Shown here: piece after piece, positions 26,323-33,346 of the stretch
Layout: each line of letters opens with the position of its first letter
Position numbering within the stretch: position 1 is the first letter of the stretch
Assembly: GCA_017504265.1 (NCBI GenBank)
Contig: JAFVRN010000002.1
Location: forward strand, 1 to 42,678
DNA: 42,678 nt
Direction: 5' to 3'
Source of the DNA: Alistipes sp.
GTDB taxonomy: Bacteria; Bacteroidota; Bacteroidia; Bacteroidales; Rikenellaceae
The notes under the pieces: model-generated
Databases searched by the model: none
What the model was told of the DNA's origin: nothing
What the model saw: only the letters and a program-made list of their open reading frames with translations
Position numbers and translations under genes: made by a program

Positions 26323-27720
26323 ATGCTCAATATTTTATCCGTCGTAGATAGTACGGCAGTAAAACAGGCCATAAATGGTGCCGAGAGTGTTATCACGGGT
26401 GTCGGCACGGCCATTCAGGAGAGTGCTGCGGCAGCCACACATGCTATCGCCATAAACCCCAATATCGACATTGGCGATGTGATACTAATGACGCTACTCT
26501 CTATCCTCTTGCTTCTGCTATCCGGTATGGCATCGGGCTCAGAGGTGGCCTTCTTCTCGCTTACACACAACGATATAGAGACCTTGGAGAGTCGTGATGA
26601 CAGTGCTTCACGTCGTGTTTTGGAACTACTCGAAAATAGCGATCGTCTGTTGGCGACGATACTCGTCGTAAACAATATGGTCAATATCTGTCTGGTAATC
26701 ATCACGGCACAACTCATAGACGAGATATTCATATTCAGCGGCATTTGGGACTTTGTGTTTAAGACAATTGTCGTCACCTTCCTGCTGCTGCTCTTCGGCG
26801 AGATTATGCCTAAGGTATTGACGCAGATGAAGCCTATACGTATGGCGAGCCTCCTCTCTATGCCGATGAAGGTGTTCAGATGGCTGGTATACCCTCTCGC
26901 CATAATCCTAATGCGCACGAGCAGCCGTGTCAGCCGCTTTGCGATGAAGAGTGCCGAGATCTCAATCGAGGAGCTTGCCGATGCCGTAGACCTCGCTGAG
27001 ACGGGCTCGGAGGAGGAGCAGAAGATGCTGTCGGGCATTGTCAGCTTCGGACAGACCGAGGTGGTGGAGATAATGCACTCGCGTGTGGATATCACAGGCC
27101 TGGAGGCAGATGCCACATATGACGAGGTGCGCCGTGTGATAGTAGATACGGGGTATTCGCGTATTCCGGTATATGGCGACGACCTGGACGATGTGCGTGG
27201 CGTGCTATATGTTAAGGATTTGCTGCCACATATAGGCGAGAGCGACAGCTTCGAGTGGCAGCAGCTACTGCGCAAGCCCTACTTCGTACCCGAGCATATG
27301 ATGATTGACGACCTTCTTAAAGAGTTCCAGAAGAAGAAGATACATATAGCCATTGTCGTCGATGAGTATGGTGCAACACAGGGTCTTGTATCGCTCGAAG
27401 ACATCCTCGAGGAGGTTGTAGGCGAGATTACCGACGAGAGCGACGACGACGAGGATAAGCTCTACGAGAAGATTGGCGAGAACACCTATATCTTCGATGC
27501 CAAGATACACATCGGCGAATTTGTGCAGGCCATAGGCTACGACGAAGATGCCTTCTCGGATGTCGAAGGTCACGCCGAGACGTTGGCAGGACTTATGATG
27601 GAGATTAAGCGCGACCTGCCCAAGCGTGGCGACGAGCTCAAATCGCACGGCGTGAAGTTCTTTATAGCCACCATGGATGGCCGTCGTGTAGACAAGATTA
27701 AGGTGGAGGTAGATGGTTAG
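26323..27720 (+). CDS. gldE: CNNM/CBS-domain membrane protein (GldE / CorC-HlyC family)
   Basis: The 465-residue protein has an N-terminal membrane region (helices near 50-70, 115-145 and 165-205) of the CNNM (DUF21) type. A CBS-domain pair follows (about 240-360, with GYSRIPVYGDDLDDVRGVLY and IAIVVDEYGATQGLVSLEDI), then a C-terminal CorC_HlyC transporter-associated domain (about 375-460). In gliding Bacteroidota the relative is called GldE. In non-gliding gut species the role is unknown and may concern divalent-cation homeostasis. An unusually long N-terminal extension of about 45 residues precedes the first helix. The end overlaps the next gene by 8 bases. Confidence 0.88.
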   Translation: MLNILSVVDSTAVKQAINGAESVITGVGTAIQESAAAATHAIAINPNIDIGDVILMTLLSILLLLLSGMASGSEVAFFSLTHNDIETLESRDDSASRRVLELLENSDRLLATILVVNNMVNICLVIITAQLIDEIFIFSGIWDFVFKTIVVTFLLLLFGEIMPKVLTQMKPIRMASLLSMPMKVFRWLVYPLAIILMRTSSRVSRFAMKSAEISIEELADAVDLAETGSEEEQKMLSGIVSFGQTEVVEIMHSRVDITGLEADATYDEVRRVIVDTGYSRIPVYGDDLDDVRGVLYVKDLLPHIGESDSFEWQQLLRKPYFVPEHMMIDDLLKEFQKKKIHIAIVVDEYGATQGLVSLEDILEEVVGEITDESDDDEDKLYEKIGENTYIFDAKIHIGEFVQAIGYDEDAFSDVEGHAETLAGLMMEIKRDLPKRGDELKSHGVKFFIATMDGRRVDKIKVEVDG

Positions 27721-28300
27721 GCTCTTTGTCGAGGCTGTGCCTCAGGTATATCTATGTTGCGATACGCTGCTCACGGCAGCCGACATTGCCTCGGCATCGC
27801 GCTTTCAGAATAGCGGACGACGTAACGAGCATCTGGCGTGGCGACGCATAGTCCGCCGCGAGCTGGGACATGGCATCACAATAGAGTACAACGATGTGGG
27901 AGCACCCATAGTCACCACCCCCACAACCACACCGCATATCAGCGTAGCTCACAGCCACGGTATTGTTGCTGTGGCGATAGCAGACGAGCCTGTCGGCATA
28001 GATATAGAGAGTGTCGGGCGTGACTTCAGTCGTGCCGCCACGAGATATATGCGTAGCGAGGAGTGCGAGCTATGCGAAGATGAGCTGTGGATGGCTATGG
28101 TGTGGACGGCAAAGGAGGCGATGTATAAATATTATGGAGTCAAGGGCATCGACCTGCGTGACGACCTACGCATAACGGCCTACGATGCCACGACACGCAG
28201 GATGTGTGGCGAGCTGTGCGGAAAAGAGGCCGTGAATATCGACATCAGCCTATACGACGAAGAGTATATCGTTGCCACAGCCGTTGGTAAACAGAGATAA
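27713..28300 (+). CDS. 4'-phosphopantetheinyl transferase superfamily protein
   Basis: Transfers phosphopantetheine from CoA to a Ser of acyl or peptidyl carrier proteins. The 195-residue protein has the two family motifs: GIDIESVGRDF with the Mg-binding Asp, and WTAKEAMYKYYG with the catalytic Glu and Lys. HISVAHSHG just before them fits the Sfp type. Its start overlaps the end of gldE (ATGGTTAG), which argues for coupled translation. The same gldE-transferase pairing occurs in other Bacteroidales, to my knowledge. The carrier protein it serves is not in the window. Confidence 0.9.
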   Translation: MVRLFVEAVPQVYLCCDTLLTAADIASASRFQNSGRRNEHLAWRRIVRRELGHGITIEYNDVGAPIVTTPTTTPHISVAHSHGIVAVAIADEPVGIDIESVGRDFSRAATRYMRSEECELCEDELWMAMVWTAKEAMYKYYGVKGIDLRDDLRITAYDATTRRMCGELCGKEAVNIDISLYDEEYIVATAVGKQR

Positions 28301-28338
28301 CAACCGCCACTGCGTGGCAAAATATAAATGTAGATAAG

Positions 28339-29793
28339 ATGGCCTCAATGGCACATAACAATACTGTATCACTTGGCACCGACTCGCTTGGCAAGTTGCT
28401 GGCACGCTACGCCATACCGGCAATTATCGCCATGGCCTCGTCGTCGCTATACCACATAATAGATAGTATATTTATAGGTCACGGTGTTGGTGGTGCAGCC
28501 ATATCGGGTATGGCCATCACACTACCTATTATGAATATCGCCTCGGCCTTTGGTGCTATGGTGGGTGTGGGAGCTGCCGCACGCATATCAATACGTCTGG
28601 GCGAGGGCAATAAGCGTGCTGCCGAACATATATTGGGCAATGCCGTGCTTCTCAACCTGACACTCGGCGTGGGCATAATGCTCGTCTTTCTCTTCTTCCT
28701 CGACCCCATACTTATATTCTTCTCGGGAGGTGATGCCAGCGAGGCCACGATAGCCTATGCGCGTGACTTTATGGAGGTTATTATGTTTGGTAATATCATC
28801 ACACATCTCTACCTCGGTCTTAACGAGCAACTGCGTGCCTCGGGATACCCCCGCAAGGCGATGTATATTATGCTTCTGGCAATGGTGCTATGTACGATAC
28901 TCAACCCCTTCTTTATCTTCGTATTGAAATGGGGTGTACGCGGCTCGGCCTGGGCTACGGTGATAGCGCAGAGCATAGCACTATGTATACAGATACACCA
29001 CTACACCTCGCCTAAGAGCTTCCTGCGCTTCAAGCGTTATAGCTTCCGCTTCAAGCGTTCGATCGTTGCCGCCATACTCTCTATCGGCATGGCACCCTTC
29101 CTGCTGAATGTATGCGCCTCGCTTGTGACACGCTTTATGAATACGGCACTGCTGAAATATGGCGGCACGGGAGAGTGGGATGTGATATCCTCAACGGCAT
29201 TTGATGACAACGTGGGAGATATATACGTAGGCGCATACGGCATTATGAACCGTGTGATACTCCTCTTCATAATGGTGGCACAGGGCTTCAATCAGGGTAT
29301 GCAGCCTATCGTGGGATATAACTATGGAGCAAGGCAGTATGGCCGCGTACTTACCATACTCAAATATACGATTATCTGCGCTACGTGCGTCACCACACTC
29401 GCCTTTCTTATCGGTCTGCTCTTCCCACGTGAGGTCGCAGCAGCCTTTGTAGATAGCTCGAACGGTATCGCCGACCAAGCTATGGTGGATGTCGTGGCGC
29501 AGGGATTGGGCGTGGCGATGCTCGTATTCCCATTGGTAGGCTTCCAGATTATTGCCGGTGGGTTCTTCCAATATATAGGACGTGCTCCACTCGCTATGTT
29601 CCTATCGACCACACGCCAGCTTCTCTTCCTTCTGCCCCTGCTTCTGATACTTCCCGCAAAGTATGGAGCTATGGGTGCTTGGGTGTCGATGCCACTTGCC
29701 GATGCCGCATCTATCGTCGTGGCTGCAGTGTTGCTCACTATGCAGATTCGTAAGTTCCGACGTATGGAGCATGACTATCATTTCAGTAAGTAG
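28339..29793 (+). CDS. MATE family multidrug/cation exporter
   Basis: Integral membrane antiporter of the MATE (NorM/DinF-like) group. The 484-residue protein has about twelve membrane segments in two halves, with the opening LLARYAIPAIIAMASSSLYH and IDSIFIGHGVGGAAISGMAI, and in the second half GFNQGMQPIVGYNYGARQYG, which is highly typical. An insert of about 25 residues (GGTGEWDVISSTAFDDNVGD) lies between the halves near residue 275. The start may be at the second ATG (codon 4). It follows the transferase by 38 bases and precedes the GAF protein by 2. Confidence 0.93.
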   Translation: MASMAHNNTVSLGTDSLGKLLARYAIPAIIAMASSSLYHIIDSIFIGHGVGGAAISGMAITLPIMNIASAFGAMVGVGAAARISIRLGEGNKRAAEHILGNAVLLNLTLGVGIMLVFLFFLDPILIFFSGGDASEATIAYARDFMEVIMFGNIITHLYLGLNEQLRASGYPRKAMYIMLLAMVLCTILNPFFIFVLKWGVRGSAWATVIAQSIALCIQIHHYTSPKSFLRFKRYSFRFKRSIVAAILSIGMAPFLLNVCASLVTRFMNTALLKYGGTGEWDVISSTAFDDNVGDIYVGAYGIMNRVILLFIMVAQGFNQGMQPIVGYNYGARQYGRVLTILKYTIICATCVTTLAFLIGLLFPREVAAAFVDSSNGIADQAMVDVVAQGLGVAMLVFPLVGFQIIAGGFFQYIGRAPLAMFLSTTRQLLFLLPLLLILPAKYGAMGAWVSMPLADAASIVVAAVLLTMQIRKFRRMEHDYHFSK

Positions 29794-29795
29794 TT

Positions 29796-30263
29796 ATGGC
29801 AGAGCATCTACATATAGCCACGGGCGACAAAAGCGCAAAATATGAGTTGCTATACCGACAGGTAGTTGCACTTGTCGAGGGCGAAGATGATTCAATAGCA
29901 CGTATGGCGAACATTGCGGCAATGATAGCTCAGACGTTCGATTTTCTATGGACGGGATTCTATCGCGTTGTGGGCGACGAACTAATTCTGGGGCCTTTTC
30001 AGGGGCCTATGGCCTGCACACGTATAGGCTATGGACGTGGCGTATGCGGCAGCAGCTGGGCCGAGCGACGTACCATAGTTGTGGATGATGTGGAGAAGTT
30101 TGCCGGACATATAGCCTGCTCGTCGCTATCACGTAGCGAGATTGTAGTACCCATAATCCGAGGTGAGATGATACTTGGCGTACTCGATATCGACAGCGAG
30201 CAGCTTGCGACATTCGATGATGTTGATGCCCTATGGCTCGCAAAAATCGTAGACCTATTATAG
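29796..30263 (+). CDS. msrC: Free methionine-(R)-sulfoxide reductase (GAF-domain fRMsr)
   Basis: Reduces free methionine-R-sulfoxide to methionine, with thioredoxin as reductant. The 155-residue protein is a single GAF domain. The three conserved cysteines of fRMsr are present: Cys 74 (MACTRIGYGRGVC), Cys 84 and Cys 108 (FAGHIACSSLSRSE). The C-terminal GVLDIDSE motif of the family is also there. It starts 2 bases after the MATE gene and ends 1 base before the kinase-like gene. MsrA and thioredoxin lie within 2.5 kb downstream, so the context supports methionine repair. Confidence 0.92.
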   Translation: MAEHLHIATGDKSAKYELLYRQVVALVEGEDDSIARMANIAAMIAQTFDFLWTGFYRVVGDELILGPFQGPMACTRIGYGRGVCGSSWAERRTIVVDDVEKFAGHIACSSLSRSEIVVPIIRGEMILGVLDIDSEQLATFDDVDALWLAKIVDLL

Positions 30264-30264
30264 T

Positions 30265-31305
30265 ATGGTAGTATATCTTCTCGATTTGGTAAACTCCCTA
30301 CGTACAGGCTGCATATCGCTGCGTAGTTACCGCAACGTAGAACTCGATATTGATACCATCTCTGTCGGCAACAATGCCGTTGTAGTACGCTGTTACCTCG
30401 ACAACGATACTACGCCTATGTCGCTGAAATGCTATCTTACACCACATCATAACGCAGGCTTCATATATGGCGAGGCATATCATCAACAAGAGGTGGAGAT
30501 ATACTCAATAAATGGTCAGTGTCACCTCATAGATGCGTTAATCACTCCGTGGGTGGAGGGTAGGTCTCTCGACCAGTTATTGGGTGCTGCAAGTAGCGAC
30601 TATCCATCGCTAAGCCGTACATTCGACAGGCTCGCCATCGACATACTGCGCGCACCGGTAGCACATGGCGACATCAAACCCGAGAATATCATCGTACACC
30701 ATAATGCTACAATGGAGCTTGTCGATTGGGACTCGGCCTGGAACGAGGAGATAAACGACTACGGTGCCGATGAGTGCGGGACACCTGCATACAGACATCC
30801 GTTACGCAGCAAGGAGTCCTATAACAAGAGCATCGATGACTATCCTATTGCGCTGATATCCACCATGCTCTCCACCCTTGCACACGATAGGGCGACCTTC
30901 GAGCCGCTACTAACCGCCGACAAGAGGCTCTTCACACCGAGGCTGATACTACAAGGCCGTGACGAGGTGTACACACGCGCACTCGCAATGCTCGACAGGT
31001 GTGATGCCAAACACTATAATATTGCTAAGTTGCTCAGTAACACGACACCCTCACTACCGCGACTGCCCGACTATCTGCTTAACAGCACCATAAATGATAG
31101 TACAGAGAGGCGAACGGCCACAATCGTACAACCCTCACATAGAGATAAAATAGGCAGGCAACGCCTCGCATATCGACGTAGGCCACGACTGAGACAACGC
31201 CACTCACTGTGTAACATCACACGTAAGCAGATGTGCAGCCAGCACCTTGTAGGCGATATGCTAATGTCGATTGATATGGTACGCCATACGCATAAGGTCC
31301 ATTGA
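30265..31305 (+). CDS. Small protein-kinase-like protein
   Basis: The 346-residue protein shows a reduced eukaryotic-like kinase fold. A short N-lobe has a candidate ATP-binding Lys 55 (MSLKCYL) and a possible helix-C Glu 70 or 76. The catalytic loop is HGDIKPENIIV (134-144; Asp 136, Lys 138, Asn 141), the DFG position is DWD (154-156), and CGTPAYRHP (171-179) fits the activation-segment end. The Asp in SIDDYPIALIS fits helix F. A classical glycine loop is not obvious. The last 80 residues are basic, with runs of Arg. No membrane helix is visible. It begins 1 base after the fRMsr stop, so it is probably cotranscribed. Substrate and activity are unknown. The 3' end overlaps msrA on the opposite strand by 45 bases. 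Confidence 0.75.
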   Translation: MVVYLLDLVNSLRTGCISLRSYRNVELDIDTISVGNNAVVVRCYLDNDTTPMSLKCYLTPHHNAGFIYGEAYHQQEVEIYSINGQCHLIDALITPWVEGRSLDQLLGAASSDYPSLSRTFDRLAIDILRAPVAHGDIKPENIIVHHNATMELVDWDSAWNEEINDYGADECGTPAYRHPLRSKESYNKSIDDYPIALISTMLSTLAHDRATFEPLLTADKRLFTPRLILQGRDEVYTRALAMLDRCDAKHYNIAKLLSNTTPSLPRLPDYLLNSTINDSTERRTATIVQPSHRDKIGRQRLAYRRRPRLRQRHSLCNITRKQMCSQHLVGDMLMSIDMVRHTHKVH

Positions 31306-31767
31306 TAGGTGACAGTAGCCGGCGGGATTTTTATCAAGGTAGTCCTGATGATACTCCTCGGCAGCATAAAAGACTACAAGAGGCTCAAACTCAACGGCAA
31401 GCGGCTCGCCTATCTGCTCCTCAACACACCTATACTTCTCCTCAATAATGGGGATATCCTCATCGTCGGTATAGTATATGCCCGTACGGTAACGTGTGCC
31501 GCAGTCGCCACCCTGACGATTTATCGAGAGCGGGTCTATCGAGCGAAAATAGAGCTCTACAAGCAACCCGAGCGACACCTCCTCGGGGTTGTACTCCACA
31601 CAAACCGTCTCGACATACCCCGTTTTGTCGCTGTACACCTGCTCGTAGGTGGGGTTGTCGCCACAGCCATTTGCATATCCTGCGGTCGTAGCCACCACGC
31701 CACGTACCTGCTTAAACATATGCTCCGTACCCCAAAAGCAGCCTCCTGCAAAATATATCCTCTTCAT
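31261..31767 (-). CDS. msrA: Peptide-methionine (S)-S-oxide reductase
   Basis: Repairs methionine-S-sulfoxide in proteins. The start is placed at 31767, giving MKRIYFAGGCFWGTEHMFKQ with catalytic Cys 10 in GGCFWG. A longer frame to 31827 would run through the promoter box at 31785-31792. Other family marks are GVVATTAGYANG, the YEQVYSDKTGYVETV stretch and AAEEYHQDYLDKNPAGYC. The 168 residues correspond to a single-domain MsrA without fused MsrB. It converges on the kinase-like gene and is divergent from thioredoxin, its likely reductant. Confidence 0.95.
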   Translation of the reverse strand: MKRIYFAGGCFWGTEHMFKQVRGVVATTAGYANGCGDNPTYEQVYSDKTGYVETVCVEYNPEEVSLGLLVELYFRSIDPLSINRQGGDCGTRYRTGIYYTDDEDIPIIEEKYRCVEEQIGEPLAVEFEPLVVFYAAEEYHQDYLDKNPAGYCHLSMDLMRMAYHINRH

Positions 31768-31784
31768 AAAAGTTTCGTTTAGTG

Positions 31785-31792
31785 CAAAGATA
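31785..31792 (-). promoter_or_regulatory. -7 box for msrA
   Basis: TATCTTTG on the minus strand matches TAnnTTTG, 18 bases before the chosen ATG. The implied leader is only about 10 bases. This box settles the choice of the shorter msrA start. No good -33 element is seen. Confidence 0.6.
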
Positions 31793-31880
31793 GCGAATTT
31801 TTGAATTGCACGATATATGTATAACAAATATAATGCAGCATCGGCATAGAGGTTGCTTATAGCGAGATAAAATATTTCTA

Positions 31881-31912
31881 TTTGTATATATGAATTTTAT
31901 ATTCTATTTTTG
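31881..31912 (+). promoter_or_regulatory. Promoter of the thioredoxin gene
   Basis: TTTG at 31881-31884, a 20-base spacer and TATTTTTG at 31905-31912 make a full match to the Bacteroidota promoter pattern. The thioredoxin ATG lies 48 bases further on. Confidence 0.75.
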
Positions 31913-31959
31913 CACCTGAAAACAGATAATAAAATAATAAAAATTAAAAGAGAGATATT

Positions 31960-32316
31960 ATGGGAGCTATTCATTTGACAACAGATCAATTCAAAAAACG
32001 AGTATCGGATATAGATGCAGGCGGTGACTGGAAATTCTTGGGAGATAAGCCCGCCATCATCGACTTTTACGCATCATGGTGTGGTCCATGTAAGCGACTA
32101 TCACCCATTCTTGACGAGCTTGCCGATGAGTATGCCGGCAAGGTTGATATATACAAGATAAACGTGGACGATGAGCCGGATTTGGCCTCACGCTTCGGTG
32201 TGCGCTCAATACCGACACTCTTCTTCGTGCCTATGACAGGTACACCTCAGATGAGCCTCGGTGCTATGGCTAAGTCGCAACTTGCCGCGACAATCGAGAG
32301 CACACTGCTGAAATAG
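31960..32316 (+). CDS. trxA: Thioredoxin
   Basis: Small cytosolic disulfide reductant. The 118-residue protein has the active site WCGPCKRLSP (Cys 41, Cys 44), preceded by the buried Asp in IIDFYASW, and the cis-Pro loop RSIPTLFF. An N-terminal extension of about 12 residues precedes the fold. No signal peptide is present. It can serve both methionine sulfoxide reductases next to it. A strong terminator follows. Confidence 0.95.
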   Translation: MGAIHLTTDQFKKRVSDIDAGGDWKFLGDKPAIIDFYASWCGPCKRLSPILDELADEYAGKVDIYKINVDDEPDLASRFGVRSIPTLFFVPMTGTPQMSLGAMAKSQLAATIESTLLK

Positions 32317-32358
32317 AGTATAAAATGTTTTAGTTAAGTAAGGTTTAGTTAAAAGTAG

Positions 32359-32396
32359 GGAGAGCGTGTCCAACAAGTTTTTGGACACGCTCTCTA
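32359..32396 (+). terminator. Terminator of the thioredoxin gene
   Basis: GAGAGCGTGTCCAA pairs with TTTGGACACGCTCTC around a short loop, a stem of about 13 bp, 43 bases after the stop codon, followed by TATCTT. The bases from here to about 32523 hold no recognisable gene. Confidence 0.85.
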
Positions 32397-32523
32397 TCTT
32401 AGAAGTTGTATAACAAGAGCTATTTTTAAGCCGCTTGCAGGCCGGAAAAGAGGAGTTTGCTTAGAGTAAATGACCATTTTTCGGACACGGCAAATGCCCC
32501 AAAAAAGTCTTGCAAGAGATGCA

Positions 32524-32563
32524 GTGACCCCAAAAGTTTTTTTGTCCAAACTTTTGGGGTCAC
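32524..32563. terminator. Perfect 16-bp hairpin, probable terminator
   Basis: GTGACCCCAAAAGTTT (32524-32539) pairs without error with AAACTTTTGGGGTCAC (32548-32563), followed by TTCATTTTT on the plus strand. No gene ends just before it, so it may be left over from a lost gene or belong to the repeat zone. The following GGTCGCTC and CTCTTCGAAAGCCTGTGCCA match the bases flanking the E repeats further on. Confidence 0.65.
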
Positions 32564-32611
32564 TTCATTTTTGGTCGCTCCTCTTCGAAAGCCTGTGCCA
32601 CACTCTGACAG

Positions 32612-32804
32612 ATTATCGAACTGCGTTCAGCAGAGCGAGAGTAGACCTAAATAGATTGGCGGGTAACTCGCAGAGTGCTAAGTGGAGAAATGGCACGATG
32701 AAGCTTGCTTCAATCGGGTTATTGCTCGACATAGCATATTGCATAGCAATATCCGCCAAGATATGCAGACAAGTCTGCCGAGCCGCCACAGTCAGTGCGA
32801 GTCC
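32612..32804. repeat. Foldback element E1, diverged copy
   Basis: The left edge TCGAACTGCGTTCAGCAGAG and the right edge GAGCCGCCACAGTCAGTGCG match E2-E4. The interior differs but keeps the same layout. The outer stem is TTGGCGG (32656-32662) with CCGCCAA (32753-32759). Side hairpins are ACTC-GCA-GAGT (32666-32676) and TTGC-ATA-GCAA (32739-32749). A central arm has AAGCTTGCTT at its tip. Open frames that cross it on either strand are not credible genes. Confidence 0.7.
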
Positions 32805-32831
32805 CTTTATACGCAGAAAAGCGACCCTCAA
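32797..32831. repeat. Left copy of a 35-bp direct repeat (tRNA 3'-end-like)
   Basis: Starts GCGAGTCCCTTTATACGCAG and is identical over 35 bases to 35375-35409. The first part resembles the 3' end of the tRNA-Leu at 36194-36275 (CGAGTCCCTTTATCCGCA). It overlaps the right edge of E1 and runs into a terminator-type hairpin. With the right copy it brackets the AT-rich segment 32832-35374. Confidence 0.85.
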
Positions 32832-32843
32832 CAGGTCGCTTTT
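32816..32843 (+). terminator. Terminator-like hairpin at the left direct repeat
   Basis: AAAAGCGACC pairs with GGTCGCTTTT around CTCAACA, a perfect 10-bp stem ending in TTTTGTG. The left arm belongs to the direct repeat; at the right repeat only this arm is kept. It looks like the terminator that once followed a tRNA-type 3' end. Confidence 0.65.
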
Positions 32844-32859
32844 GTGCCTCAACCTGACA

Positions 32860-32964
32860 GACCCTCGAACTTTTGTAGATGATTTCTATAAGGTTGTAGA
32901 GTTTGTTGAGTGGTTGAAGGAAAACTACCCTGACAAGGCCTCATATCATACATCTAAAATGTAG
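32860..32964 (+). pseudogene. 3' fragment of a small gene related to 34422-34643
   Basis: The frame ending at the TAG at 32962-32964 encodes a tail with DDFYKVVEFVEWLKENYPDK. The intact small gene at 34422-34643 ends with KIVEFIEWLKDFYPEKAELL. The two match at 11 of 15 positions across VEF-x-EWLK-xx-YP-x-KA. Upstream the frame runs into repeat and hairpin sequence with no start of its own. It is best read as the broken end of a paralogue cut at the left direct repeat. Confidence 0.65.
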
Positions 32965-32993
32965 TAATATTTCTTGCAATGTCCCTGGGAGTG

Positions 32994-33024
32994 TTGTTCG
33001 TTTCGGAAATTCTTTTTAATTTTG
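32994..33024 (+). promoter_or_regulatory. Promoter for the rod-shaped ncRNA
   Basis: TTG at 32994-32996, 20 bases, then TAATTTTG at 33017-33024. Transcription would start near 33031, just before the long paired region. No protein gene with a plausible sequence begins close to it. Confidence 0.6.
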
Positions 33025-33030
33025 TAGTGC

Positions 33031-33275
33031 TATTGGATAAATAGCAGACATATTGAAAGTGTTTTTCGCAATCCTTAATCGAAAATGTGGAAGTTTTCAA
33101 GACAGTAGGATAACGAACAGCACTCATTTCTTGTATAGCTATGCGGCTATGCACTATTCGTGCATATATACCCCATACTATCCAAGTGTGGGGCATTGTA
33201 TCGTTTATTACTGTCAGGTCTTTCCACAACCTTCGATTAAATAAACGGGAATCATCTCCACACTTTCTTTTTATA
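33031..33275 (+). ncRNA. Candidate rod-shaped small RNA (6S-like) or long structured leader
   Basis: The transcript predicted from the promoter at 32994 folds on itself along its length. Pairs, from outside in, are GAAAGTGT (33055) with ACACTTTC (33260), TTAATCGAA (33075) with TTCGATTAA (33232), TGTGGAA (33086) with TTCCACA (33222), GACAGTA (33101) with TACTGTC (33209), and ATAACGA with TCGTTTAT. Apical hairpins are ATGCAC/GTGCAT and CCCCATACT/AGTGTGGGG. The outermost stem is followed by TTTTTAT, a possible terminator. An unpaired bubble of 13 against about 19 bases sits between the first two stems. Own promoter, rod shape and bubble recall 6S RNA (the Bacteroidales-1 family). It could instead be a regulatory leader of the lipoprotein gene at 33347. 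Confidence 0.5.
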
Positions 33276-33346
33276 CGTTAATCCACCGCATAGGAGATGC
33301 TACGGTAATATAGTTTGAATAAACAATTACTAAAACTTATTTTACT

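Noticed and set aside
31768-31827. Longer N-terminus for MsrA
   Set aside because: The extra 20 codons contain the -7 promoter box at 31785-31792 and are not part of the MsrA fold.
32470-32964. Plus-strand frame of 164 codons
   Set aside because: It reads through a terminator hairpin and element E1; only its last 34 codons match a real gene, so just that part is reported as a fragment.
33053-33244. Small plus-strand frame inside the rod-shaped RNA
   Set aside because: The sequence is explained by long-range base pairing, and the peptide is rich in Cys, Tyr and Ser with no family resemblance.
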